Of a stretch of 38,296 nt of DNA, positions 10,040 to 22,700 are shown one piece after another (positions within the stretch are counted from its first letter, which is position 1; the number at the start of each line of letters is the position of its first letter). Source of the stretch: Verrucomicrobiaceae bacterium UBA2429. GTDB lineage: Bacteria; Verrucomicrobiota; Verrucomicrobiia; Verrucomicrobiales; Verrucomicrobiaceae. The stretch spans positions 519 to 38,814 of the forward strand of contig DDQZ01000052.1 of NCBI GenBank assembly GCA_002343505.1, written 5' to 3'. The notes under the pieces are model-generated. The model did not search any database, was not told the origin of the DNA, and saw only the letters and a list, made by a program, of their open reading frames with translations. Position numbers and translations under genes: made by a program.

Positions 10040-10486
10040 ATGAGCGAACCCGCATCCACACAATTCCAACCTCGCGAGTCCGCGCTGCGCAGCTATCTGC
10101 AATTGGCCGCCTATGGCATCCCGTGCCTGTTTTTTGTGGTCTTTGCGGATCTTGTCTTGATTCCAAGAATGCTGAAAATCTGGTCGGAAGTGGGCGGAAA
10201 GGAGCCCGAAGCGAACTGGATTTTCGATCTTTGCTCCATCTTTGTCGTGTATTTTCAGTTCTTCGCCGGCGCCGCCGCCGCACTCTTCGTGATACTTGAG
10301 AAAACGTGGCCCGCCTGGCAAAGACTGCGCAGCCCCGTCTTTCGCATCACGGCATGGCTTTTGAACTTTGCCGTGATGCTGGGCATGACCTGGATGGCCG
10401 TGGCCGCGCTCCTGGTGGTGCCAAAGGCCGTCGCCATGCCCCGGCAAAAACTTGAGCCAAATGGCGGCAGCAAAGCACCGCCGTAG
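10040..10486 (+). CDS. Hypothetical membrane protein, three predicted transmembrane helices
   Basis: The 148-residue product has hydrophobic segments at roughly 19-42, 64-87 and 102-126, with polar N- and C-termini and a charged loop (RMLKIWSEVGGKEPEAN) between the first two. It begins at an ATG 11 bases after the CE15 stop, so it may be read through from that gene. I do not recognise a family; a small DUF-type integral membrane protein is all that can be said. Confidence 0.7.
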   Translation: MSEPASTQFQPRESALRSYLQLAAYGIPCLFFVVFADLVLIPRMLKIWSEVGGKEPEANWIFDLCSIFVVYFQFFAGAAAALFVILEKTWPAWQRLRSPVFRITAWLLNFAVMLGMTWMAVAALLVVPKAVAMPRQKLEPNGGSKAPP

Positions 10487-10772
10487 GAATTGGAGCTTGG
10501 GCAGCCGGAGTCCATCCGTTGTCTCTGAATGACATCCAGAAACTCTCCATCGCAGTGCATGGAAAACGATGCTTCATCCCAAACAGTCACTGGCCATCCA
10601 AAAGCCGCGCTTATGAAGGAGGCAGGCCAGCGGAGACAGTCGCTGTTCTCAGATTTTCCCCGACCGCCCCGCTATCGCAGGGCGGCAATCACATCGTTGT
10701 CGGCAGCGGAAAGCCTTCGCTAGAAGACACCGGCACATCCGATTACACCCGCATCTCCGTGCCCCGGACTCA
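10487..10772. other. Intergenic between convergent genes, with a weak hairpin
   Basis: These 286 bases separate the end of the plus-strand membrane protein from the end of the giant minus-strand gene. Short frames cross it but none has a credible start or family resemblance. CCGCCC (10664-10669) and GGGCGG (10680-10685) can pair around a 10-base loop and may help terminate one or both genes; there is no T tract. Confidence 0.4.
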
Positions 10773-13700
10773 TCAACGCCTGCGGCGGAAGAAGAGTCCC
10801 ATCAGGCCAAGGAACAGCAGCAGCATGCGCCCAGGCTCAGGCACCACCACCGTCAGCGTGCCCGCCGAGTATTCCCACGCCAGTCCGATGGAGCTGAGGT
10901 CCGGCAGGTTCATGTAATTGAAGGGAGCGGGATCGCTCAGGTTGCTGAATTCCCCGGTCACACCGCCAGTCAGACCGCTCCAGTCAAACAAACGCCACGA
11001 TGAGCCCGCCACCCAGGTGCCGTCTATCGGCAGGCTGGTGCTCACATGAAGTTGCGCCCCCGCTCCGATGGCGAAACCATTGCTGCCGCTGACCACCAAC
11101 TGGTCGTTGTGCGTCGCGTCATTGAGCACACCGCTGCCCTGGCCGCTGAAGAGATCGAACACCACAATGTTGTTCACCGTCACCAAGCCCACCCCTGTCG
11201 TCGTGATGGTCAGTTGCTGGGCGCTCGCATCACCCGCAGCCCCGACCTGCAGTGTGCCGTTGACCGTGATATTACCATCCACCCCTGGAGCGATGAAACC
11301 ATTGCCACCAAGTGTGGCTCCTGAATCCACTGTTACCGGTCCCGCACCGGTGGCCGATCCAAGGGTGTTCACAGCCAGTAAGGTTCCAACGCTTACTGTT
11401 GTGCCTCCAACGTAAGTGTTATTACCGGCCAGCGACAGTGTGCCCGTCCCAATTTTGACAAGGGCACCCGCCGCGCTGGCTATCACACTGTTCACAGTGA
11501 GAGTTGTCGCCGCTGCCGTGTCAAAAGTTCCTCCCATGGTTCCAAGAGTGACTCCCCTGTTTGCGCTCAAGGACATCGTCGCAGTCGTTTTTAGAGCTCC
11601 GTTGGCACTGCCACCACCGAGGGTGAGTTGATTGGCTTCAAAAGAGCCAGGTGTCGCACCAAGATTGGCTTCTGAGGACACCTGCAACGCGCCGTTGCCA
11701 ACTGTGGCTCGTCCTGTGAAGGTCGAGCTGTTGTCTCCACTAAGTGTCCAGGTTCCTGCTCCGACCGAGCTCTTGAACAGACGCTGAGAACCTGTGATCT
11801 GACCGCTGATCTCACCATTGCCATCTCCGCGAAGAACAAAATCTTGAGTGCCGGAGCTGAGATTTATGCTGCCGCTGATGAGCAGATTGCCAGCGTCAGA
11901 ATTAAGCACTGCGCGGTTGCTCGCGTCGGCACCGGTATCCACCGTCAAATTGCCTGTCCAAGTGTTGGAATCACTGAGGTTGCTCAGCGTGGCGCTGCCT
12001 CCAGCTCCTGAAGTGAGTGTCAACGCCTCACCTGTGACACTCACGTTATTCGACACTTGCAGAACACCTCCAGTACCGACGCTCGTTCCTGCGGCGGTCG
12101 TGCCCAAAGCACCTGAGTTTGTGATGGAGAGTATTCCCTCCGACACAGTCGTGGCACCACTGTGGTTGTTGGCCGCACTGAGTTGCCAAGTGCTGCCACC
12201 TGTTTTGATGAGACTCATGACACCTCCGAGCTCGCTGAGGCCGCCGATCGAGTTGATCAATGCGGAATCAGCCGCACCACCAAGTGTCAGATTTTTATTG
12301 CCGGCGTTTTCAAACCTGGCGCCGCCGTAACTGATGGCGCCGGAACCGTCGGCGTTGAGAGTCACACCCCCGGTGGTTCCCTGCATGCCAATGAGACGAT
12401 TGGAGGAATGACCACTGCCGGTGTAAGTGAGCGTGGTGGCGGCTGTGGTGAGTCCCATGCGGATGATGCCAGCCTGAGCCGTGGCCGGATTACCCAGGGC
12501 ACTGGCCCCGCCTCCAACATTACCGATGCTGTCGAAGCTGAGGGTGCCTGCCTGAACCTCCGTGGTGCCAACATAAGTGTTCAAACCCGCGAGAGTCAGC
12601 ATGTTGGTTTGAGCTTTGAAGACGCCGCCCGCTCCCGCCAATACAGCGCTGATGGCGATGTCGCCCGTGTTGTTAAACAGGAAACCCCTGGATGCTGTTA
12701 TCGTTCCACTGCCAATAATCGCCGGACTGGCGCCGCTGGTGGTGACCAACCCGTGGGAAAGACTTTGTGAGCCGGTGAATGACAGCGTGGAACCTGCTGC
12801 AAGCGTCAGATTGCCTCCGTTGCCTAGTGCGTTGTTGGCTCCAATCGTTACGGTGCCCAGCGACAGCAAAGTGTTGCCCGTGTAGGTGGCTGTGCCGTTC
12901 AGCGTCAGATTGCCGGCACCAGCCTTGGTGAATCCACCTGCTCCCGAGCCAAGACTGCCTGCGAGTGTCAGGTCAATCCCATTGGTGTCCAGAGTGCCGC
13001 CGCCAATCAGGAAGGATATGGCACGAGTGGAAATATCGTCGGTAAAGCCAGCGCCAAGTCGAAGTGTGCCGCCGGCGAAACGCAGATTCCCAGCGTCACC
13101 ACCAATATGGTCGAGATCACCGATTTCGAGCACCCCCTGATTGATGTTAACGCTGGTGACACTGTTGGCCGCGCCCAGAATGAGCGCACCCGCTCCAGAT
13201 TTCACGAGCGCCTCGGAGCTGCCGAGCGTGGTCGCGGCCAGAGTCAGGGTCCCTGCGGGATTCGTGACATAAATGTAATAGGGATTCCCGGCACCTGTGG
13301 TGAGGCTGGTGAACCCGTTGATCACATTGGCACCCGCTCCAGCGGACAATATGGCTCCGCTGGTGATCTGCAAAGGCTGGGCAGCACCACCAATTGTGAT
13401 ACCCGTGGCGTTGTCCAGCACCAGGGCATTGACGCCGGTGGTGTCCGAATCAAGCGCTGCGCCGGGGCTGGCAGTGAATCTCACATTGTTCGCAAGAACT
13501 CCCGCCCCCAGTAAATTGAAGTTCGCTTCATCAACCACATACTCCGTGGTGAGATTCAGCGGACGCATGTCCGTGGTGCCAGTCTCATAATAAACAAAAG
13601 TGTTGCCGAAGTTTGCAGCACCACTGGGCGCTCCCGACGCATCCTCACCCACCATATACGGGTAGATATTGAGGGTTGATGTGCCGGCTGCGCCACCCCC

Positions 13701-16700
13701 GCCGATGGCACCACTGGGAGCAACCGAGAATGAAATGCGTCCGCGCTGTCCGGCTGTTGCAGCAAAATTGCGGGCAACCAGCAGCAGGGTGGAAAGGTTG
13801 TTGCGGACGAGGGGAACCGCGTTCACGAAGTTGATGCGCGCGATCCGGTCTGTAGCGTTGCCTTCGGCGGCAACCGTGTTGTGTCCCGTGTTCAGGACGA
13901 GCTGGCCCACTGTTTCAGTGCCCGTGGTGGTGCCGGCAGAGCGGCGCATGTAAAATCCGAGGGAATCTGCGGTGGTGCCCGCCGTGCTGCTGAGCGTGAT
14001 GGTGGCAATATCCGTGATACGGCTGCCCACGGCGGTGGTCTGGTCGTTATCAAAACGGAGAGAGCTTCCAGAACCGCTCAGGACAATGTCCGAAGCGCCA
14101 TTCAACTGGCTTCCTGCCCCATTGAGAATGACCAGGCCTTGGGCCACCGAGAATGTTCCGGTGAATCCATTGGCAGCGTCATGGCCTGACCAGGTGAAAT
14201 TTGAAGCGCCTGTTTTGATGACGGTTCCAGTGCCGGCAAAGCGTCCCGAGTAGGTGGAGGCAGCCGTTTGATTGGTAGTCAAGGTATGACCTCCCACATC
14301 CACAACACCCCAGTCACCGTTGGTCTGGCGCTGTCCGCCTTCGAGGCGGCCAATCGTCTCGCTGGCAAGCAACTCAAGGACCGTGTTGCGGTGGTTGGCA
14401 AGTGTGACACGCGCCGTGTCGCCGATGGCGTTGCCGCCGCTGAGTTGGAGAATGCCGTTCTGAACGCTCACGTCTCCAGTCGAGACGTTGTTTCCGGAGA
14501 GAACGGCTGTGCCGGCTCCGGATTTGACGAAAGCAGTGTTGGTCCTGAGGTCCGAGCCAAGAATGAAATTTGTGGACCCGTCATGGGTGAGGATGAGTTC
14601 CGGAACGTTGCTGGCCAGGGCTCCAGAGAAAATCGTGCCCCCAATCAGCGAGGGCGTGCCGCCCACGTTGTCGGTGACGAGAAGCCCGCCTGTTGCGATG
14701 CCAAGAACTCCAGTTCCACCAAGGTTGATGTCGGAGCCGCCAGCGGCGTCAAACCGCAGGCTGTTGATGCTGACGCTGGCAAAAGTGCCGGTAAAGCCTG
14801 TGGTCTCGTCAGTGATGTGATCCCCCGCAGCCCATGTGGAAATGTCATTTTTCGCCGTGGAGGCAAGAGCGACGATGTTATTGCCGCTCTTGGTTGCAAA
14901 CCAAGTGCCAGTGCCGTCCTCCACTGTGAGGTATCCCGCAGTGCCGACAAGCCCGTTGGTCAACCCTGTCGTGGTCGTGACTCCGTTGGTGGCGCTTTGC
15001 GTGCCAGAAGGCAGGATGACGCGGAGCGTGCCTGCTCGGGCGTTGACCGCCCGTGTGATGGCTCCAAGATTCAGAACCAGGTCCTGGCCCGCGCCAGGAT
15101 TGAGAGTGATCAAGCTGTTGCCAATGCCGCTGGCCAGGGTGATTGATCCCACCGACTGACTGGTGGCGGCGCTGGCGTTGCCGTTGAGCTGGAGGTGTCC
15201 ACCGCGGATATCCAATGCGGATGCGGCACGGAGTTTGGTCGTGTTACTCGAAGTGTAGTCAAGGATGAGCGTGCCTTCGTAAACAATGCTCGCTCCGGTG
15301 GAGGCGAGACCGGTATTGTCACCCGACAAGGTCACGGTGTTGAGGCTGATTTTCTCAAACGTGTTGGTTCCGGTGCTGGCAAGGTTGGCATTGATGGAGC
15401 CACCATAAACATCCAGGTTTCCGGTGACCGTAAGCACACCTGTGCCATTCACGATGCCCGAACGGTCAGACTGGCGGTTGCCGAGAATGAACTCGGTGAC
15501 AGACTGGTTGAACGCATTCATGTTCAGAGTGCCAATGCCTGCGGCATCCGTGCCAATCCGGAGTCCGTCAAAATCAGTGGTAACGATGGCATTATTGGCA
15601 CCAAGGTTGATCACACCGCCATTTGTGGCTCGCAGTGAGGCATCCGCGCTGAGAGTGGCAATGCTGAAACTCAAGCTACCTGTCGCATTCAGATTGAGCA
15701 CGCTGTTGGCCGTAACCGTGAAGTCATCGCGAACCTGCAAGACCCCGCTGTCCACATCCAAAACCGTCCCGGCACCTGTCACAGTCGCGTCATCACCAAT
15801 CCGGGAAGTGCCTGTCTGCAACGTCCAAAGACCGCCATTGACCGTGAAATCGGCGGCGTCGCCGGTCTGCATGATGCCGCCTGTGATGATGCCCTCGCGG
15901 CCCGCCGCGCCAGTCAGCACGATCTGAGAACCGTCCGCTGTGGACCCCACCGTGATGAGCCCGTTGTAAGTGATGGTGTCAGCGGCAGTGGCGCCATTCG
16001 CAGACAACGTCAACGCGCCGCCGGCAGTGTTTATCGGGCGGTTGGTTGACTGTGCTGAAGATCCGATGAAACGCAGATTGGCGGCGTTTGTGGTCAAAAT
16101 GGCCGTGCCGTTGCCGAGAGAGCTGGCACCACCGCTGATGCCGGTGACTGTGTTGAATTCCAGGATGCCCGAATCGAGTGAAATGTTGCCGGTGAAGGTG
16201 TTCAATCCGGTAAGGCGAATGATGTCGTTCGTGATTGCCCAGCCGCCAGCGTCGTCGTTAATGGCCAGGGAATAACCGGAGCCGCCATCAGAAATGACTC
16301 CGGAAATCGTGACAAATGAGTCCGCATCGCCTCCATCCACAGAGATGCTGCTGTTGCCGCCAAGAACGACATTGCCGTTAATATTGAGAAGCGTGGCGGC
16401 ATCGTTCACTGTGAAGCGCGCGCTGGCACCGGTCCCGCCGGAACCGAGGTTGACCTGGCCGTCCTGGTTAACCACAAAGTCAGCGGCGAGAACCGCGCTG
16501 GTGTTGTCCAGCAAATATTCACCGATGGTGCCTGCCGTGAAGTTCATGGCCCCCGCCAGGTCGTATGTCTGGCCGTTAACCCCGCGCACGATGAGTCTTC
16601 CAAAAGCATCGAAGGTGACGCTGCTCGGGACCACTGTCGGGCTGGCAGCCACCCCGATGTCCACGGTTCCACTCGTGAGTGTGAGCGGTCCAGACCAGGT

Positions 16701-19700
16701 GCTGGCAGCGTTGCTGATGAGGAGGGTTCCACTTTCAGGATTGCCCCCCGTCAGCGTGGTGGTGTTGCTGGACACCGTCAGTCCACCCGAACCACTGACG
16801 ACGCCGGAAAGGGTGATGTTCTGAGCGGTATTCGTTGCCGGGCCGTTGGAATTGGCCATGTTAATGAATGAATTGCCACTGACGTTGACCGGGCCGCTGT
16901 AGTTTTGCGTGATCGTGGTAGTGGGTGCGGGGGCATTGCCTGCCGAGAGCGTGCCGCCATTCAGAGTGATCGGCATCGCCAGATTCGTCGCCGTGCTGGC
17001 AGCGCCGTTGTAGAAGAAGACGCCGGTGTTGTTCACCGTCACGTTGGCGAGGTTGCTGTTGATCGGGTTGCCCAGGGCGCTGACATCCAAGATCTCCAGT
17101 GTTCCCGCATTGATGGTGAAATCCGTAGTGACCCCTCCGTTGAAAGTCGGGTCGGCGGCGGTGGTGAGAACCACCTTGCCGGAGCCTGCTTTGGTAACGT
17201 CCCTTTCCCCTGCCAGCGAGCCGAGGGAGAGGACCGAACCGGCGTCCGCCACGGTCCAGGTCTGGCTTGTGGCCGTGCCGCCGAGACGGACCGGTCCGCT
17301 AATGGTCACGGCGGCAGGTCCGCCGGCGGAGATTTCGATGCCGTCACCGGCGAGCTGCGGAGCGATCTCGATGCGGTTGGTGGCGACCGTACCGGGGTTG
17401 ATGGTGACCGAGGAGGGCGTGTTGAGCGGATTCGTGCTCGCCTCGAAAGTCAGGGAGTTGACTTTGAAGTTCTGCTCCAGTGTGGTGGTGATTGCGCCAC
17501 CACCAGCAATATTGTCGGCGATGAAGACCACGTCGGTGCCCGCACCCGGGATGGAGGCGGCGGGAGTGGCGCCGGATTTGTCTGTTATTGCCCAGTTGGC
17601 GACATCGTTCCAGTTGTCAAGCGCACCGCCCGCATTCCACCAGGAGGTTCCGACGATGAGGTTGCCAGTGGTGATGAAGATGCTGGTGTCGTTGGCGGTG
17701 AGGATGAGGGAATCGAAACCGCCCGGTGTTGCACCCAGGAGCCAGTCGGTGTTTGCGAGGTTGCCACTCGTAAACCCCGGACCAACCCAACCCGCACCGA
17801 GGGCGAGCAGCTCGTAGGTCTCCATCGGGTTGAGGCCGATGTCGGTCAGGTTGAGGGTGATTTGATTGCCGGAGAAGAGGCTCAAGGTGCCGCCGCTGAG
17901 CAGGGTAAGGGTGTCGGTGTTCAACTCGTCGCCTGCCACCAAGCTGTCCCCGACATTGAGGTTCAAGGTGGACATGGTGCCGCCGGAGGAGCCGAGCTGA
18001 AGGTTGGCGAGACTGTCGAGCTTGTTGCCCGCGCCGTCGAGCAGACTGAGGGTGCCGCCGTTTTCCACGACCACTGACGTGATGGCGGACGGCGAGGTAA
18101 TGCCGCCGGTGAGGGCCAGGATGCTGCCACTGTTGATGACGGAGAGTGAGCTGGTGCCGCTGACCGGGGAGGCGATGGTGAAGGTTCCGCCTTCCACGCC
18201 AGTTCCGCCCTGGTAGGTAAGGGTGACGCCGGTCGGAATGGTGGCGCTGGTGTTGCCCAGCTTCACCAGGGAGAGCGCCCCCGCCCCACTGTCTGTAACG
18301 GTGTAGGTGCCGATGCCGCCGCCAATGCTGGCCGCCGTGTCATTGGCTCCAAAGCGCAGAGTGGCAGCCATGGCCGAGGTGTTGTCTATGATGGCCACGC
18401 CATCCGTGTTCATCGTGATGGCGTTGACTGTCTGTGTCGTGCCGTTGAGGTCCACTGTGGCGGTGTCAGTGGTGAGCACTTCCGGGGACAGGGTCAGGCC
18501 TCCATTCGTTGAGGCCGCAGTTGGGATGGCGTTATCAGCGGCGAATTTCAATACTCCGCGATCCACATCCACCGCATTGCCGGCCTGATTCCAGTTGGAG
18601 CCGGAGCCATCGGTGCCGAGAGTCAGGGTGCCGTTGCCCGTTTTGATGATATTGACGCCGAAAGCAGTGCTGGTCGTAAAGCTGCCGTTGATCACAAGCT
18701 CGCCCTGCCCTTCAATGCTCCAGTTGCGGGTGGCGGTGAGGGCATCCGCGAAAACTCCGCCATCGAAAATAACCGCCTCGCCGGGCACAATACTCACATT
18801 GGTAAAATTGCTGCTGCTCGTTGACGCAGCCAGATTGACCGCATTCGTGAATGTCAGGCTGTGATCCCCCAAGAAGCCATGTGAAGTGCCGGAATTCATC
18901 TGCAATGTGTTGGCAATGGTTCGGTCGCCGCCAAACGCGAAGAGGTTTCCATTGCTGACAATCAAGTTGCCAGTGCCAAGCGCTGTATCATGCCCAATGC
19001 CCAGAGCACCAGCTCCGACGGTCGTGGTGCCTGTGTAGTTGTTGGAGCCGTTCGTGAGAATCCAGGTGGCACTGCCATCCACACCAATGCTCAGCACTCC
19101 AGCGCCGTTGTCAGACAACTGGCTGGTGATCATGTTGCCGGCAGTGTTTGTTCCGCGGAGTGACAAAGTCTTGTTCCCCGTCTCAACAGTGTCGTGGGCC
19201 ACATTGGTGAGAATCAGCGGTCCGGAGCCATCCGCATGAATTTGATTGCCAGCGGTGGTGCCGCGCAGCCGGATCTTGCGGTCGCTGGTTTCGCCCGGCC
19301 CCACATATTGCAGAAGGCCGCCAGTGGTTGTGGCATTGCCAAGAACGATGGCGTTGCTGTCACCCATCGCCACACCGCTGGCGCCCACGCTTGATGTGGC
19401 CGGGCCAGTGCTGCCGCCGAGAGAGGTCACCACGAGAGTGCCGGCCTGCACTTCGGTGGTGCCGGTGTAGGAGTTGACACCATACAACCGGAGAATCCCC
19501 GCGCCATTTTTCAGAAGGCCGCCGCCAGCGCCGCTGAGGTCACCCGTGAGAGTTGCGTAATCCGCGCCAGTGTTGCCGTTGTCATTGACCGTGATGGTGC
19601 GCACCGCCGCTCCGAAATCAATGGCGTTGCGGAACTCCACATCAGCCAGGGCGCTTGCGGAGTTGAAAATCAACGCGGCGCCACTCGGCACAAAACCACC

Positions 19701-22700
19701 ACTGCCCCAGGTCAGCGCTGTCGGGCTGCCCGTGCCGCCAATCGCGACAACAAGCTGGCTGGCATGCGCCGCGAAACCGCCGCCGCCGGTTGTGCCTATC
19801 CACGAGATGGTGCCGGTCCCGGCAGCAGGAGTTGCAACGATGTTTCTCTCAAAAGTGCCGCTTATCTGAAGAATGCCGCTGGTGGTGGTTGTACCGAGAG
19901 CCAGAGGGCTGTTTGCGGGCAGGGCTCCATTGTCGTTGAAAGCGAGGACGCCGTTCGAAATCGTGGTGGTGCCGGTGTAAGTGTTATTGGGGTTGCCGAA
20001 GTTCCACTGTCCGGCCGCGGTTTTGGTCACACTGGTGATATTCGCACCCGAACCACTGTCTGTCAGTTGAGGGTTGAAAGTGTTATCGCCGGTGGAAGTC
20101 CCGGTGAAGACAAGGCTTTGCGGACCTGTGACCGCGTGGACAATCGCGCCGGTGCTGCTCCAGACGATGGCATTATTGTTCGAAACTGTGGAGGAGAGTG
20201 TGGCACCAGTGCCAGCCAGGGTGAAAAGACGGTCCGTGGCGGCCGAGGCTGAATCAAGATTCAGAATACCATTCACAACGTTGCCCTGGTAAACGAGACC
20301 CCCTGTGGAGCCGTTGAAAACAAGGTTGGATGCAGCATTCGAGGACTGGCCAATGCCGCTTGGCAGACCACCGTTCGCCAAAGTATTGACGGTGACCAAC
20401 CCTGTGGAGCCAATGGTCGTTACACCCGTGTAAGTGCTCGAACCCAGCCAGCTCTGCGCTCCAGTGCCGACCTTGGTAAGGCTGATGGCACCATTCACGG
20501 TACCAAATGAAGTGCCGGTTCCATCAGCGCCACCCACAGTGAAAGTGGCCGGTGCGGAGCTGGTCACACTGCCATTGTTGTTGTAGGCGTTGGTGTTGGT
20601 TGAAGGAGTGACCCCATTGAGGTCGAGAATTGTGCCCTGGCGCATGGTCAACGCTGCCGCAGCGCCCAGCCGTCCAGAGCCGGAAAGCTGGATCGTGCCC
20701 TCATTGATCGTCACTGTGCCTGTCTGATTGTTGGCTGCCGCAAGAATCAACGTCCCCTCGCCACCTTTGGTGAGTCCACCCGTGCCGGTGACGACCGACT
20801 GAATTTCCAATGAGTCACCCGGCAGGTTGGTTCTCACGACAAGAGCCTGGGAACCCAGGGCCAGCGCGGTGCCACCTGTGATAAGGGCATTGCCGCCGGT
20901 AACCAGCACACCACCCGCGCTCAGAGTCAGGGTCTGCGCCGGGTTGATGGTCAGAGTGCGGCTGCCCGCGATTTTCAGCGTGCTTATCGAGATCGTGTTG
21001 GTGGCGAAACTGCCGGTGATTTCCATGTTGGCAGCCGAAGTGAGCGCGCTCGCGGAAGTGGTGAAGCCTGCATCCGTTCCGTAAACCGGCGCGCGCAGCA
21101 CATTGGATTCGCGGTAGGCAAAGTTTGAGCCGTTCCAATAATTGGTGCGGCTGATCAGCCCGTTGGCTCCCGTGATGGTGATTTTATTGTTCAGGAAGTC
21201 AGCCCCGACGAAGTTGACCGTGCCTGCGGCACCGGTGGCTTGAGAGGCAAATGAGAGAGATGCGGTGCCGCCGACGCCCGGCGTGAGCCGGACGGTGCCG
21301 GCGCCTGATGTCGTGGTAAGCACATCAAGAGCCTGCACATTGTTGACGCCGTCCTGTCCGACAAACTCGAATGCGCCCCCGGCATAGACGTTGGAGTTGC
21401 CGAAAGTGATGTCGTTGGCGGCCGCCAGAATGGTGGAGGAAGCGGCATTGGCCTTCAACTTCAAGGTGCCGTTCACGATTGTCGTGGTTCCCGTGTAAAG
21501 ATTCTCCCCGGCAAGAACCCAGGTGCCCGGCCCCACTTTCGTCACCCCGCTCGTCCCCAAGCTGGGTATGCCTGTGTTGATGATGTTGTCCGCGGTGTTT
21601 GTTCCACCGAGGATGAATGTCGCATTACCTGCGATGGGCTTCGTGATCGCGCCGTTCAGTTTTGCCGGATTGAGGCCCGCCTGGTTGGCGTAGATGGAAT
21701 TGGCGGCAGTGGTGCCATTGAGAATGATCGGCCTGCTGGTTTCCAGCCCCAGCGCGGTGGCGGCAGCAGTCGTGCCGATGAGCAAATTGCCAACGGTCGT
21801 GGTTGTGTTGCCCAGCGTGATGCTCTCTGTGTTGTTGGTGACCGAGCGGAAATCCGTGATTGTCAAAGATCCCTGCACATTCACCGGCCCGTTGAGGGTG
21901 GTCGCTGTGCCGAGGATTGTCAGATTCCCTCCTCCGGTTTTTGTGAGTGTTTTGATGCCGGCGCCACTTGTGTTGATGCTGCCGGTGATGACGGTGTTAC
22001 CCGCGCTGCTGATGGTGAGGGTGCGCGCGCTGGCGTCACTGTTGTTCCATGCATTGCCCGTGAAGGTAAGGGTGCCGCCCATGTTATTGGTGACTGTGTT
22101 GTTGTTGTTGCTGGACTCTTGCGTCCACGCTCCGCCAAAGGTCACCCCGTATCCATTGCGGCTGTTAAAAGTGGCTGTCGTGTTCGCCGCAATGCGGAAG
22201 GTGCCGAGGCTTGTGAGGCCATTGATGTTGTCACCACCCACACCCGGCCCTGTGAAAACCGTGGAAGAAGCCCGATGATAGACGTTCTTCCCCGACGGAA
22301 GACTGTTGAAATCGAGGTTGCCCTCGCTTCGGAACTCAAGAACACCGCCATTCAAATCAATGGCACTGGGATCGTCAGCTGACACGGTGTTCGTTCCAAA
22401 AATGCTGGTTCCGCCGACTGTTGCTTGTGTGACGCGCACACTGCTTTGCTGCCCGGTGGCGGAGGCGGAAATGCGCACCGTACCCGCAAAACCGGAGGTG
22501 CTCGAAGGGTCGAGATAGAGAATGCCGGCACCTGATTTCTCAATGCTCCCGGTTCCGGAAAGGACACCTGTGAAATTGTAGTTGCCAACGCCGGCGGTGT
22601 TGATGCCGCCAAACGAAAGAAAGGTGGTGGCGGAAGTGCCTTGGGCGTTCACCGTCCCGGACAACCCGAGAGTGCCGTTGATGCTGTTGATGCGGGTATT

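Noticed and set aside
10519..10917. Plus-strand open frame of 132 codons at the end of the giant gene
   Set aside because: Overlaps the PEP-CTERM coding end and shows no recognisable protein features.
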